Below, piece after piece: positions 53,928-63,705 of a stretch of 64,000 bases of DNA; position 1 is the stretch's first letter, and every line of letters begins with the position of its first letter. Source of the DNA: Paenibacillus etheri (lineage in GTDB: Bacteria; Bacillota; Bacilli; Paenibacillales; Paenibacillaceae); contig NZ_LCZJ02000034.1 of assembly GCF_001012825.1 (NCBI RefSeq), forward strand, positions 1 through 64,000, read 5' to 3'. The notes below the pieces were generated by a model. That model was not told the DNA's origin and ran no database searches. It saw only the letters and a list, made by a program, of their open reading frames with translations. Both the position numbers and the translations under genes were made by a program.

Positions 53928-55406
53928 ATGCAGGGTAAGCAGCAAAAACCAGCGCAAGGCAACATGAATCAGCCTGCGCTTAAAAAATCGTTCAAAGCAA
54001 GACATTTGACCATGATCGCGCTTGGCGGATCTATTGGTACGGGTCTGTTTCTAGCCAGTGGCGGCGCGATCGCTTCAGCAGGACCTGGCGGAGCCCTTCT
54101 AGCTTATACGGCTGTGGGTGTAATGGTTTATTTTCTCATGACTAGTCTTGGGGAGCTCGCTACCTATTTACCGGACTCCGGGTCCTTTAGTACCTACGGC
54201 ACTCGTTTCGTCAGCCCCGCCTTTGGCTTCGCCATCGGTTGGAACTTTTGGTATAACTGGGCGGTTACGATTGCGGCAGAGCTATCAGCGGCTACCGTCA
54301 TCATTAAATACTGGTTCCCCGACAGCCCTTCCTTTCTCTGGAGTCTGGTGTTCCTACTGCTGATGTTCGGCCTTAACTTCCTATCTGCTCGTGGCTACGG
54401 GGAATCAGAATATTGGTTTGCCATTATCAAAATCATTACCGTTATCGCCTTCCTCGTTGTCGGGGTCCTCATGATATTCGGCATTATGGGTGGAAAAACC
54501 GTAGGCTTCAGTAACTTCCAAATCGGAGGAAGCTCCTTCCACGGTGGCTTCTTTGCCTTCGTTGGAGTCTTTATGGCAGCAGGATTCTCCTTCCAGGGTA
54601 CCGAGCTAATCGGCGTTGCCGCTGGTGAGAGTGAGGACCCACGTCGAAATGTCCCCATTGCGATCCGCCAAGTATTCTGGCGTATATTAATCTTTTATAT
54701 CCTTGCCATTTTTGTAATCGGAATGCTGATTCCTTATACGAACCCAGATCTGCTACGCGGTGGCATTGATGATATCGGAGTCAGTCCGTTTACGATCGTG
54801 TTCAATAAAGCCGGGCTTGCAATTGCCGCATCCGTAATGAATGCCGTCATTCTCAGCTCCGTACTGTCAGCGGGGAACTCTGGAATGTATGCCTCCACCC
54901 GTGTCCTGTATGCCATGGCTAAGGATGGCATGGCTCCGCGCGCACTGGGTAAGCTCAATCGCCGTGGTGTCCCTGTTGGCGCTTTACTTGTAACAACGGC
55001 TGTTGGAATGCTCGCCTTTCTCGCTTCATTCTTTGGTGACGGCGCCGTATATAATTGGCTGCTGAACGCCTCTGGTATGTGTGGATTTATTAACTGGCTG
55101 GGCATTGCGGTCTGCCACTACCGTTTCAGACGTGCTTTTATAGCACAAGGCCACTCATTAGATGAACTACCTTACCGAGCTAGATGGTTCCCATTCGGAC
55201 CTATCTTTGCCTTAGTACTTTGTATTGTAGCTATTCTCGGTCAGAATATGGGTGCCTTTTCAGGTGGAAATATTGACTGGTATGGCATTGCCGTTTCTTA
55301 TATCAGCTTGCCGCTGTTTGTCTTAATCTGGGTTGGCTATCGCTGGTTCCGAAAGAGTAATATTATTCCTTTAGATAAATGCGATCTTAGTACTCACCCA
55401 GAATAA
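53928..55406 (+). CDS. lysP: Lysine-specific permease LysP
   Basis: 492 residues, 12 transmembrane helices, APC superfamily amino acid permease. The signature GGSIGTGLFLASGGAIASAGPGG is in helix 1, and GFSFQGTELIGVAAGESEDPRRNVPIAIRQVFWRI is in helix 6. Length and sequence fit bacterial LysP. The lysine riboswitch upstream strongly supports lysine as substrate. AAGGAGTG precedes the ATG. A good terminator follows. Confidence 0.93.
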   Translation: MQGKQQKPAQGNMNQPALKKSFKARHLTMIALGGSIGTGLFLASGGAIASAGPGGALLAYTAVGVMVYFLMTSLGELATYLPDSGSFSTYGTRFVSPAFGFAIGWNFWYNWAVTIAAELSAATVIIKYWFPDSPSFLWSLVFLLLMFGLNFLSARGYGESEYWFAIIKIITVIAFLVVGVLMIFGIMGGKTVGFSNFQIGGSSFHGGFFAFVGVFMAAGFSFQGTELIGVAAGESEDPRRNVPIAIRQVFWRILIFYILAIFVIGMLIPYTNPDLLRGGIDDIGVSPFTIVFNKAGLAIAASVMNAVILSSVLSAGNSGMYASTRVLYAMAKDGMAPRALGKLNRRGVPVGALLVTTAVGMLAFLASFFGDGAVYNWLLNASGMCGFINWLGIAVCHYRFRRAFIAQGHSLDELPYRARWFPFGPIFALVLCIVAILGQNMGAFSGGNIDWYGIAVSYISLPLFVLIWVGYRWFRKSNIIPLDKCDLSTHPE

Positions 55407-55426
55407 ATAGACTAGTTAAAAGACGT

Positions 55427-55472
55427 AAGGGATATCCCGTAGCCATTAGGCTTCTGGGATATCCCTTTTTTA
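55427..55472 (+). terminator. Terminator of lysP
   Basis: AAGGGATATCCC (55427-55438) and GGGATATCCCTT (55456-55467) are followed by TTTTTAT. Confidence 0.88.
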
Positions 55473-55479
55473 TGTCCTT

Positions 55480-56619
55480 TTATTCCCAAGTCACATACAC
55501 TTTGAGGTCGCCCGTATTATCAAAAGATGAGCTAGAATAAGACACATCCTCTAGTCCAAGCTTATATAATTCCTGCAGGTCATTCTTAAGCTTTGTTCCA
55601 CTCCCTTGATAACGGAATAATATAGACACTTCACCGGAGGCGATCGCCTTATTGGCTAACCGGGTCAGATCTTCTGCCGAACGTACAATTAGCTCATCGG
55701 CATAAAGCTCATAATTGAGATTCTTCTGAAGCTGTTTATACACAGCCGCACTCTGTCCTCCACGCTCCACAAGCGCAGACAAGGTCTTATGATAGGCTAC
55801 CGAAGCTGCCGGATAAGACTTCGTCCAGCTATGGTCCTGACGCATCTGTGCATCCGTCCTCAAGTAGTATGCAGTACTAATCACACCAGCCTTATCAGGT
55901 GTCGGGTCATCCCAAGTGGTGTCGAGGTGATACCACCGTCCATCTAATAGTACAAGATTCCAGGCATGCAACTGGCTACGTCCACCCGGTTGTTTTGCTG
56001 TACCCTCAACGATTTTATTCGTGAATCCAGCTTCCTTTAACATCTTATAGGTCAACAGCGAGTATCCTTGGCAAACTGCGCTGCCACTCTTCAGACCTTC
56101 ATAAGCCGTATATTTACGATACGAAGTATCATACTTCAGATGTAGCACAACCCAATCGTGGATAGCCTTCACCTTCTGATGATTGTTCATGCCCGGCGTT
56201 ATGATCTTCTTCAGCGCTGCCTTCACTTCTTTGTTCACAAAAGCGGTCTGCTCCAGTGTCTCCAAATATTTCACTTCTACCGTAACTTTTACCGCGCTTG
56301 CGCTCCCTCGATAAGTATATCCGTAGCTGTCTATAATGTAATACAAATAAGGGTCACTAGCCATCGCTTGATCCAGCGCCGCTTGAATTTTCGTTTTCAA
56401 ATTTGAGGCTTTGCTCTCATAAGTAAAAGTAATCGTCTCCCTACGGTTGTTCATCGCACCCGTTAGCTTCTGCGCCACTTCATTTACAGAACGAAGGGTT
56501 GGTGAACTCGAAGCCGCATAAGCATGACCCCAGCCCCAATAAATCATCGGTGGAATAGCAGCGAATATAATCACTCCTCCCAGAATGATCTTTACTAATG
56601 TGAAGCGTTTTTTCCACAT
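55480..56619 (-). CDS. Membrane-anchored transglutaminase-like protein
   Basis: 379 residues. One N-terminal transmembrane helix (11-30) is followed by an extracellular part with a transglutaminase-like core: Cys in AVCQGYSLLTYKML, His in LHAWNLVLLDGRW and Asp in HLDTTWDDP complete the catalytic triad. The N-terminal 100 residues and C-terminal 90 residues flank it without recognised domains. Related Bacillota proteins are predicted cysteine proteases or cross-linkers at the cell surface. GGAGG precedes the ATG. Confidence 0.88.
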   Translation of the reverse strand: MWKKRFTLVKIILGGVIIFAAIPPMIYWGWGHAYAASSSPTLRSVNEVAQKLTGAMNNRRETITFTYESKASNLKTKIQAALDQAMASDPYLYYIIDSYGYTYRGSASAVKVTVEVKYLETLEQTAFVNKEVKAALKKIITPGMNNHQKVKAIHDWVVLHLKYDTSYRKYTAYEGLKSGSAVCQGYSLLTYKMLKEAGFTNKIVEGTAKQPGGRSQLHAWNLVLLDGRWYHLDTTWDDPTPDKAGVISTAYYLRTDAQMRQDHSWTKSYPAASVAYHKTLSALVERGGQSAAVYKQLQKNLNYELYADELIVRSAEDLTRLANKAIASGEVSILFRYQGSGTKLKNDLQELYKLGLEDVSYSSSSFDNTGDLKVYVTWE

Positions 56620-56692
56620 ATATATTCCGTTCCTCCGGCTCCTATAGACTTATAATGAACCCTACCATTTAATAGATAATGAGCGCTTAGGC

Positions 56693-56740
56693 AAAAAAAG
56701 ACTGCTCCCTGTAGAATAATTCTACTCTGAGAACAGTCTA
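56693..56740 (-). terminator. Terminator of the GH95 operon
   Basis: On the minus strand AGACTG...CAGTCT with an inner TAGAAT/ATTCTA part is followed by TTTTTTTGC. It lies 20 bp past the GH95 stop. Confidence 0.8.
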
Positions 56741-56759
56741 TATGCTAGACCGATGTGTT

Positions 56760-59129
56760 TTATTCGCTTAGTGGTGTAATGATATAGGTCTCTCCTATTA
56801 CGGTTTCAAATTCCATCTCTGTCCCTAATCGTGAACCATCGGGCTTTTGAATGAGTAAAGGCTGGCGACTATAGATTCTGCATAGTTGTCCATGTGTCGA
56901 GGTCAGTTCCGCCTTCATTAAGCGTCCCTCACGCCATTCTATATTCGTGATAAATCCGCCTCGTGCTATCAAGCCTTTCACACTACCTTCAGACCATCCT
57001 TCTGGAAGAGCGGGTAATAATTCAATCCCCTCCTGATGACTCTGCAAGAGCATCTCGGCCACTCCAGCCGTAGTTCCAAAGTTACCGTCAATCTGAAATG
57101 GAGGGTGATTACCGAATAAATTCGGCAGACTGGAGTCTTGCAAAATACGACGTAAACAGCTATACGCACTCTCGCCATCCTTCAAACGCGCATATAAATT
57201 AAGAAGCCAGGCTGCACTCCAGCCCGTGTGTCCACCCCCGCTTTCCAAGCGCTTCTTAAGCGATAACGCTGCCGCCTCCGCTAGCTCCGGTGTGGAGGCG
57301 GGACTAATTACATTCCCGGGATATAAATCATACAAATGAGAGACATGGCGATGCCCAGGCTCTTGTTCAGCAAAATCCTCATTCCATTCACGAATACGTC
57401 CGTCCGGTGCAATGCCAGGATGAGCGAGTCGTTCCTGTTTCTGGCTCAGCTCCTGCCTCAGCTGGGCATCGATATTCAAAATCTCAGCAGCCTGAATGCA
57501 ATGCTTGAACAGTTCAGCGATTAACGATAAATCCATAGCTGAGCCAGCTGAAACACTGCATGGCGTGCCATCAGCAGTCAAGAATACATTCTCCGGCGAG
57601 GTAGACAGACTTGTTGTCCATCTTCCATCAGGTAGCTCCACAAGCCAATCCAGACAGAATAACGCGGCTCCTTTTAACAGAGGATAAGCCGTACTCCGCA
57701 AATATTCCTCATCTGGACGAAAAGCATAACGTTCCCATAGATGGCGAGAGAGCCAGACCCCACCCATCGGCCAAAAAGCCCACATGGCCTTGCCGTCCGA
57801 CGGTGACGTCATGCGCCACAAATCAGTATTATGATGCACTGCCCAGCCACGTGCGCCATAATGAATATTTGCTGTACGACTGCCAGCCGCGCTAAGCTCC
57901 GTAATAAAATCTATTAAAGGTTCGTGGCACTCACCCAACCCGCATAACTCGGCTGGCCAGTAATTCATTTCAGTGTTTATATTGGTCGTATAATTGCTGT
58001 TCCATGGCGGCTGAAGATAGGGATTCCAGATCCCTTGCAGATTCAGAGCTTGCGTCCCCGGCCGTGAGCCAGCAATCATCAGGTAGCGGCCATACTGGAA
58101 CAGCAGCGCTTCTAGCGCAGAATCTGCCTGCCCTTCGCGGTACCGTGCTAGTCGCTCATCCGTGGGAAGCTCTATCCGAGGGGAAGATGCAAGCGTCAAC
58201 TCCACGCGGCGGAACAAAGACTGATGATCCTCTAGATGGCGCTGCTTCAGCTCCGCATATCCAGTAGAGGATAAAGCTAATTGCTCTAGGCACAACTCCG
58301 AAGGCAGCTTACCGCCGCTTCCTGGCATCCGGTCATACCCGGCATAATCGGTTGCTGCAGCCAGACGGATGGTAATGGAGCGCGCACCTGAAACCGACAT
58401 CGAGCCGTTCTTTGCTACACGATTGCCGCCATCTGTACGGATTTCCATTGCAGCTGCAAAACTTATGCCAAGCCCCTCTTCGTATAATACGGCACACGGA
58501 TGATCTCCTACATAATTATCAGCTACATGCGACGGGGCACGGCCGGTCATTATCAGCATACCGGCGGGAGTAATCTCTGAACAAGAAGGATGCGGCGAAG
58601 TGAGAGCCACCGAGAAATCCGGTAGAATGCCCAGGCCCTCTCTCCCCTCTGCACGGATATGAATGACTATAAGTTCATCCGGTCTGCTGGCCAACACTTC
58701 TCGCACAATTCTTACATCCCCAGCAGTATAGGATACCGAAGCAAGCGCTTGATCCAAATCAAGCTCCCTCTGGTAATCCTCTACAGGACCGGCAAGATTG
58801 AACTTCATTCGCAAGTCTCCGAGCGGTTGATAGGATTCGGTCCGTCTGCCTAACATCTTGGCATCCACTAGTGCTTCAGCTTCCTTGTATTTTCCCTCTG
58901 CCACTAACTGTTTGGCCGGAGCCAAATGACGCAGCGCCTCATAATTAGCTGTATCCCGCGGAAAACCCGACCATAAGGTGTCTTCATTTAGTTGAATCAG
59001 TTCTTCTTCCGTTCCGCCAAAGACCATGCCGCCCAATCTGCCGTTACCCACGGGCAGTGCCTCTTCCCATACCGCTGCCGGCTGTTTATACCAGAGCTCA
59101 TGCCGCCCAGTGTGTTTGCTCTCTCCCAT
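56760..59129 (-). CDS. GH95 alpha-L-fucosidase/alpha-galactosidase-type glycoside hydrolase
   Basis: 789 residues, no signal peptide, so it acts in the cytosol on imported sugars. GH95 features: the N-terminal beta domain (WYKQPAAVWEEALPVGNGRLGGMVFGG...LNEDTLWSG), the helical barrel region with NLQGIWNPYLQPPWNSNYTTNINTEMNYWPAE (the Asn pair of the active site) and the catalytic acid in EWNEDFAEQEPGHRHVSHLYDLYP, and GNHPPFQIDGNFGTTAGVAEMLLQS (Asp base). Known members are 1,2-alpha-L-fucosidases and related alpha-L-galactosidases. Last gene of the transporter operon, about 115 bp after the binding protein. Confidence 0.9.
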   Translation of the reverse strand: MGESKHTGRHELWYKQPAAVWEEALPVGNGRLGGMVFGGTEEELIQLNEDTLWSGFPRDTANYEALRHLAPAKQLVAEGKYKEAEALVDAKMLGRRTESYQPLGDLRMKFNLAGPVEDYQRELDLDQALASVSYTAGDVRIVREVLASRPDELIVIHIRAEGREGLGILPDFSVALTSPHPSCSEITPAGMLIMTGRAPSHVADNYVGDHPCAVLYEEGLGISFAAAMEIRTDGGNRVAKNGSMSVSGARSITIRLAAATDYAGYDRMPGSGGKLPSELCLEQLALSSTGYAELKQRHLEDHQSLFRRVELTLASSPRIELPTDERLARYREGQADSALEALLFQYGRYLMIAGSRPGTQALNLQGIWNPYLQPPWNSNYTTNINTEMNYWPAELCGLGECHEPLIDFITELSAAGSRTANIHYGARGWAVHHNTDLWRMTSPSDGKAMWAFWPMGGVWLSRHLWERYAFRPDEEYLRSTAYPLLKGAALFCLDWLVELPDGRWTTSLSTSPENVFLTADGTPCSVSAGSAMDLSLIAELFKHCIQAAEILNIDAQLRQELSQKQERLAHPGIAPDGRIREWNEDFAEQEPGHRHVSHLYDLYPGNVISPASTPELAEAAALSLKKRLESGGGHTGWSAAWLLNLYARLKDGESAYSCLRRILQDSSLPNLFGNHPPFQIDGNFGTTAGVAEMLLQSHQEGIELLPALPEGWSEGSVKGLIARGGFITNIEWREGRLMKAELTSTHGQLCRIYSRQPLLIQKPDGSRLGTEMEFETVIGETYIITPLSE

Positions 59130-59171
59130 GTATATTCCTCCTATCCTGTAATCACAGATGAAAAAGAAATC

Positions 59172-59207
59172 GGCGGGAGGCCCGGACTTTCGTTCGGACT
59201 TCCCGCC
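59172..59207 (-). terminator. Intercistronic hairpin between binding protein and GH95
   Basis: GGCGGGA (59172-59178) and TCCCGCC (59201-59207), with inner CCGGAC/GTTCGG, are followed on the minus strand by GATTTCTTTTTC. It is probably a partial terminator or mRNA stabiliser that lets the binding protein be made in excess over the hydrolase. Confidence 0.6.
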
Positions 59208-59245
59208 ATCTTCATGCTTTTATTATATTAGCCGTAATTCAATAA

Positions 59246-60991
59246 TTACTCATTCCAAAGTTTCACGCGTTGTTTAACCAGCTCTTCACGTAAATCTTCA
59301 GCTTTCGTCACACCAGCTTTATCCAGTTCAGCCATGTAAGCATCCCAAACTTTGTCGAAATCCGCTGGTTTGGACAAGATGGCTTCAGGAATCCGTTTCC
59401 AACTGATATCCTTCAGCTTGTTGTCGAGAACAACGATTTCGCTATCCCCAGGAATCGTGATATTCCATGCCGCACCCCAAGGTTTAACTTTGAATTCATC
59501 TTCACTTGGGAAGAGGTCTTTCCAAGTTGTTGCTTTATAAGCAGCAAGTGTTTCTTTTTCAACTGCATTGTAGCCTACGGTTACTTGCTCAGGGAAACGA
59601 GTTGTATAGTAGTTTCCAGTTGGATCCAATACACCGTCGCCATAGTGAGCGCTAAGCAGTGCGTAGTTTGATCCGACATTGCCAAGTCCAGTTTCTTTTT
59701 GGAAATTGGTAGTATCATTATATTTACGGTTGTTTACATCTTCAGGAATGACGCGTTTGCCGTCCACTACGCTGTAATGCTTGCCTTCGATACCCCAGTT
59801 AACTAATACTTGACCTTCATCGGAAGCTAAGTAGTCCAAGAATTTAATTGCACGTACCGGATCTTTAGCGTCTACGCTGATCCCAATGCCGTTACCACCC
59901 ATAAAGCCTGTAGGCCAGAAGGAAGTTTCTTTGTACTCTTCAGACAGGGTTACTGGATAGTGTCCGTATCCTTGATCCAGCTTGCCTTCAGCTTTCAATG
60001 CTCTTTCTCCATCGCCATAACCCCAGTCTTGGTCAATCAGACCAATAACACGGCCGGTAGCGATTTTAGCTTTGTACTGGTCATACTTTTGAACGAAGCT
60101 TTCCGGGTCAAGCAATCCGATATCGTTCATATGGTTGAGCCAGCGGAAATATTCTTTCTCAGCAGGACGACGGAAGTGATAAGTTACTTCTTGTGTATCG
60201 ATATCGATAGCATATTCACCATCATCAGGGGAGCCTGTAGTAGTGAAAGCCGGATTAGTCACTGTAATGTACATGTACCAATCGTCTGCATTTAGGGTCA
60301 GACCAATGTTTTTGTTACCATTTTCATCCGTAGGATGTTTTTCCAAGTAAGCCTTGATGACATTCTCATAGTCTTGAACCGTCTTGATTGCTGGGTATCC
60401 AGCTTCTTTGACAGCACGGTGCTGTAGTTCGAATCCGCCACCAGCATCAAAATATTTATTATCCACACCAGCATACGTAGGGATAGCATAAATCGCATGG
60501 TCATCGTCACTGTAACGTGAGCGTTTCAAGCCTTCTTCGCCCAATACTTTTTTGATATTAGGAGCATATTTATCAATCAGGTCTGTCAGATCAAGCATTG
60601 CACCTGCATCCACCAGCTTACTGACATCGGTCTTGGCACTGATCAGATCCGGATAATCGCCGCTCGCTGCGATCAGCGCTACTTTTTGAGCTGGGTCACC
60701 AACTGCGTATTCAGCATTCAAGGTAACACCTGTTTTTTCCGTAATCACTTTACCTACTTCGTCTTGCATGCCTGTCCAGTTCGGGTTAGGGTCAGCACTG
60801 AAGAAAGTCATCGTGAGCGGAGAAATATCCTCAACCGCATTGGCCGAATTAGCCGTATTCCCCTTATTAGTTGCATTTCCAGCTGCATTATTGCCGTTGT
60901 TACCACCGCAACCTGCGAGCATGCCGAGCATCATAATAGAAGTGAGTGTAAGTGCAGTTGCTTTAGCTTTTATTTTTCTATTATTCCCCAT
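59246..60991 (-). CDS. CUT1-type solute-binding lipoprotein
   Basis: 581 residues, the large LipO/YtcQ-type class. Signal peptide with lipobox LAGC (Cys about 28), Asn/Gly/Ala-rich linker (29-55), then a two-lobed sugar-binding fold (about 60-575). It delivers an oligosaccharide, presumably one with fucose or a related sugar in view of the GH95 neighbour, to the two permeases. AAGGAGGG precedes the ATG. It follows the second permease gene by 150 bp. Confidence 0.9.
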   Translation of the reverse strand: MGNNRKIKAKATALTLTSIMMLGMLAGCGGNNGNNAAGNATNKGNTANSANAVEDISPLTMTFFSADPNPNWTGMQDEVGKVITEKTGVTLNAEYAVGDPAQKVALIAASGDYPDLISAKTDVSKLVDAGAMLDLTDLIDKYAPNIKKVLGEEGLKRSRYSDDDHAIYAIPTYAGVDNKYFDAGGGFELQHRAVKEAGYPAIKTVQDYENVIKAYLEKHPTDENGNKNIGLTLNADDWYMYITVTNPAFTTTGSPDDGEYAIDIDTQEVTYHFRRPAEKEYFRWLNHMNDIGLLDPESFVQKYDQYKAKIATGRVIGLIDQDWGYGDGERALKAEGKLDQGYGHYPVTLSEEYKETSFWPTGFMGGNGIGISVDAKDPVRAIKFLDYLASDEGQVLVNWGIEGKHYSVVDGKRVIPEDVNNRKYNDTTNFQKETGLGNVGSNYALLSAHYGDGVLDPTGNYYTTRFPEQVTVGYNAVEKETLAAYKATTWKDLFPSEDEFKVKPWGAAWNITIPGDSEIVVLDNKLKDISWKRIPEAILSKPADFDKVWDAYMAELDKAGVTKAEDLREELVKQRVKLWNE

Positions 60992-61142
60992 TAAATAAAC
61001 CCTCCTTAAAATTGTTTATCTATCGTATCACAGATAAATCCTGTTAATACTTATCCCAAAACTTCCCAAAAGAAAAGAAAACGGATACATAACTCACTTA
61101 GAATGTAGGGGAGACTAAGCTCCCCTGTAACTGAAGCTGTGA

Positions 61143-62048
61143 TTAGCTCTTCACAGCACCAAGTGTCATACCTTTAACAAAATACTTCTGAATAAATGGA
61201 TATACTAGCAAGATCGGCACGGTTACGACAATCGTAATTGCCATTTTGAGCGACTCTGGCGAGACTTGGTTGGAGGCCAGCGAAGCAATGTTGGAGCGGT
61301 AATCGCCTCCGTTACCACTGGTTGTAGTCTGCAGAACCTTCATCAGTTCATATTGCAATGTAGTCAGGTGTGGGCTCGATCCGTTATACAGATACGTATC
61401 AAACCACGCATTCCATTGACCTACTGCGAGGAACAGCGCGATTGTTGCTAACGCTGGTTTCATCAGTGGCAGAATGACCCGGAAGTAGATGGTAAAGTCA
61501 TTGGCTCCGTCCAGCTTCGCCGATTCCTGCAGCGCATACGGCAGGCCATCGATGAAAGAGCGGATAACGAAGACGTTAAAGGCACTGACCAGTCCAGGTA
61601 GGACATAAACTGCAAAGCTGTTCATCATATGCAGATCCTTGATCAGCATGTATATAGGAATCATTCCTCCAGAGATATACATGGTCATCGCCAAGAAGGT
61701 GGAGACGAATTTACGGCCTGCAAAGTCAGGGCGACTAATCGTAAACGCCAGCATTGAGGCACTGATCAGTCCGAACAAAGTACCGATAACTGTCCGCAAA
61801 GCAGATATTTTAAACCCGGTGATTAATCCCGAGAAGGTGAAGATTTTTAAGTAATTGTCCCAGGTAAATGCCCGGGGATAGATGGTGATCCCGCCGCGCA
61901 CACTATCCACTGAATCATTCAGCGAGATCGCAAGCACGTTCAGAAACGGGTAGATCGTAATTACAACCACGAACAGTACTACAAAGTACACAACGAAATC
62001 AAAGATCCGGTCTGACCACGACTTTCCGGTGATAGCTGTATTTCCCAC
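61143..62048 (-). CDS. CUT1 carbohydrate ABC permease (LplC/YtcP type)
   Basis: 301 residues, six transmembrane helices. The EAA loop reads LPYALQESAKLDGANDFTIYFRVILPLMKP (about 180-208). The start is GTG at 62048 with GAAAGGAGAG upstream. The C terminus KYFVKGMTLGAVKS is typical of this subfamily. It pairs with the LplB-type permease; no ATPase gene is in the cluster. Confidence 0.9.
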   Translation of the reverse strand: MGNTAITGKSWSDRIFDFVVYFVVLFVVVITIYPFLNVLAISLNDSVDSVRGGITIYPRAFTWDNYLKIFTFSGLITGFKISALRTVIGTLFGLISASMLAFTISRPDFAGRKFVSTFLAMTMYISGGMIPIYMLIKDLHMMNSFAVYVLPGLVSAFNVFVIRSFIDGLPYALQESAKLDGANDFTIYFRVILPLMKPALATIALFLAVGQWNAWFDTYLYNGSSPHLTTLQYELMKVLQTTTSGNGGDYRSNIASLASNQVSPESLKMAITIVVTVPILLVYPFIQKYFVKGMTLGAVKS

Positions 62049-62114
62049 TGTAACGCTCTCCTTTCATGAAAAGGGCAATTATACTGCCGCGATTGGTAGA
62101 AGGGCCTCCTTGTG

Positions 62115-63095
62115 TTACAGAAGGCTCTCTTTAGTTGTACGTTTAAAGATTCCATTAATCGTAAACAGCAAGATTACACTGATCACTGAGTTGAATATAT
62201 TGATCGCGGTACCGTAGGAATATCTCGCCATGCCTAGTCCGTATTTCAGAGAGTACAGATCCAGCACCTGAGAGTAGTCGGTAACGAGGTTGTTTCCGAG
62301 TAGGAATTGCTTCTCGAAGCCGATATTTAGCAAATTACCGATCGACATAATGAGTAGCACTGTAATGGTCGGGCGGATACCAGGGAGTGTAATATGCCAT
62401 ACCTGGCGGAGCCTGCTGGCACCGTCCACTCGAGCCGCTTCGTACAGTTCAGGTCCGATACCTGCAATGGCCGCAAGATAGATGATCGCGTTCCATCCGG
62501 TTTCTTTCCACACATCTGATAAAGTAACGATTCCCCAGAAGAGATGACCCTGGGCCATAAACTGAATAGGTGAGTCTATAAATCCAATTCCTAACAAGAG
62601 ATCGTTTACAAGACCATTTTCACTAGATAACATTTTAGTTACAATTCCCGCTGCAACCACCCAAGATACAAAGTGAGGCAAATACGAGACGGTCTGAGCA
62701 AATCGTTTGAAAAAGCCAAGGCGCACTTCATTGAGCAATATTGCAAACGTTATCGGAAAGATAAAGCCTGCGACCAAGCCCATTCCGCTCATCGCTAGTG
62801 TGTTACGTAGCGCCAATAGGAATTGCGAATCACTAAACAGCGTCTTAAAATGTTCGAAGCCTACCCATTCTTGTTCAAAAAAGCCGCGTGCGGGCTTGTA
62901 CTTTTGAAAAGCCATCGTCCAGCCCCATAATGGGAGATAACTGAAAACGAATGCCCAGATGACAAAAGGTATCGACATCATCCACAAATACTTTTGATTC
63001 TTAAAGCTTCTCCAAAACCGTCCTCCTGAAGCAGGCTTTTTGTTGCGCATTCGGGTGTCCGGCGGGATTTGAGCAGTTACTGTGTCCGCTTTCAT
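62115..63095 (-). CDS. CUT1 carbohydrate ABC permease (LplB/YteP type)
   Basis: 326 residues. A basic N-terminal tail (RNKKPASGGRFWRSFKNQK) is followed by six helices and the EAA loop PELYEAARVDGASRLRQVWHITLPGIRP (about 235-263). First gene of the operon LplB - LplC - binding protein - GH95. GAGGAGG precedes the ATG. A cre-like site lies 37 bp upstream. Confidence 0.9.
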   Translation of the reverse strand: MKADTVTAQIPPDTRMRNKKPASGGRFWRSFKNQKYLWMMSIPFVIWAFVFSYLPLWGWTMAFQKYKPARGFFEQEWVGFEHFKTLFSDSQFLLALRNTLAMSGMGLVAGFIFPITFAILLNEVRLGFFKRFAQTVSYLPHFVSWVVAAGIVTKMLSSENGLVNDLLLGIGFIDSPIQFMAQGHLFWGIVTLSDVWKETGWNAIIYLAAIAGIGPELYEAARVDGASRLRQVWHITLPGIRPTITVLLIMSIGNLLNIGFEKQFLLGNNLVTDYSQVLDLYSLKYGLGMARYSYGTAINIFNSVISVILLFTINGIFKRTTKESLL

Positions 63096-63131
63096 AAAGC
63101 CCCTCCTCTCTATGCCTTAATTCTAGAACTT

Positions 63132-63145
63132 TGTAAGCGATTGCA
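63132..63145. promoter_or_regulatory. Candidate cre (CcpA) site upstream of the GH95 transporter operon
   Basis: TGTAAGCGATTGCA matches TGWAANCGNTNWCA with one mismatch and is nearly palindromic. It lies 37 bp before the first permease start, a good place for catabolite repression. Confidence 0.6.
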
Positions 63146-63228
63146 GTACCCTATAAATTCGACTTAAAATCAGGTAAAAATTAGAGATTTTTGTCCGTGG
63201 TGAATTCTCATTTCGGCTCATCGACACA

Positions 63229-63527
63229 GGGGGGCTAATGCTGCTTGGCTTATGCTTTATTCTTTTGATGAGGTTCATAAAAATATCTGCTGGATGTTAG
63301 TCGCTACGCAGAATATTTGGACTTCCGACCGCTGTTATCCTCAGATTTCCTGATTTGAACCGCTTCTCGCGGTAGAAATCCGAGGATAGCATATGCTTTC
63401 GAAGCGAGCTTTTCTACGAAAAGCTTTCGGGCGAACGCTCCGCTTCTACAGTTCCAAATATTCCTCTTCACTCCTTTTCCAGCAGATTTTTAGAACCCTG
63501 ATTCTAAAGAAAATGCATTAGCCCTCC
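63229..63527. repeat. Nested palindromic element of about 300 bp
   Basis: Outer arms (63229-63294 and 63477-63527) share GGGCTAATGC, TTCTTT and CTGCTGGA blocks in inverted orientation. Next inward, GAATATTTGGA (63311-63321) and TCCAAATATTC (63453-63463) are perfect inverted repeats. The core holds two more hairpins: TATCCTC...GAGGATA, and AGCTTTTC/GAAAAGCT. The whole folds as a branched cruciform-like structure. It has no coding frame and may be a MITE-like or structural repeat. Confidence 0.65.
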
Positions 63528-63605
63528 ACCCGCATAAGCTTAAGCAGGTGTCTATTTAACTACATTAATACTTCACCACGTACAATTGGTGGGAGTAGGG
63601 AAAAC

Positions 63606-63660
63606 AAAAAAAGACCCGCGGACTGAGGTTCAGAAACTTACCTGAACCTCAGCCGCGGGT
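63606..63660 (-). terminator. Terminator of the AraC-type regulator gene
   Basis: On the minus strand ACCCGCGG / CCGCGGGT with inner CTGAGGTTCAG / CTGAACCTCAG is followed by CTTTTTTTG. It lies 46 bp past the regulator stop. Confidence 0.88.
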
Positions 63661-63705
63661 AAACATCAGGAGCCATTGAAAATGGTACATTGAGAATTTA
63701 AATCC

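Noticed and set aside
63229-63527. Insertion sequence
   Set aside because: No transposase frame, no target duplication seen; only inverted structure remains, so it is listed as a repeat.
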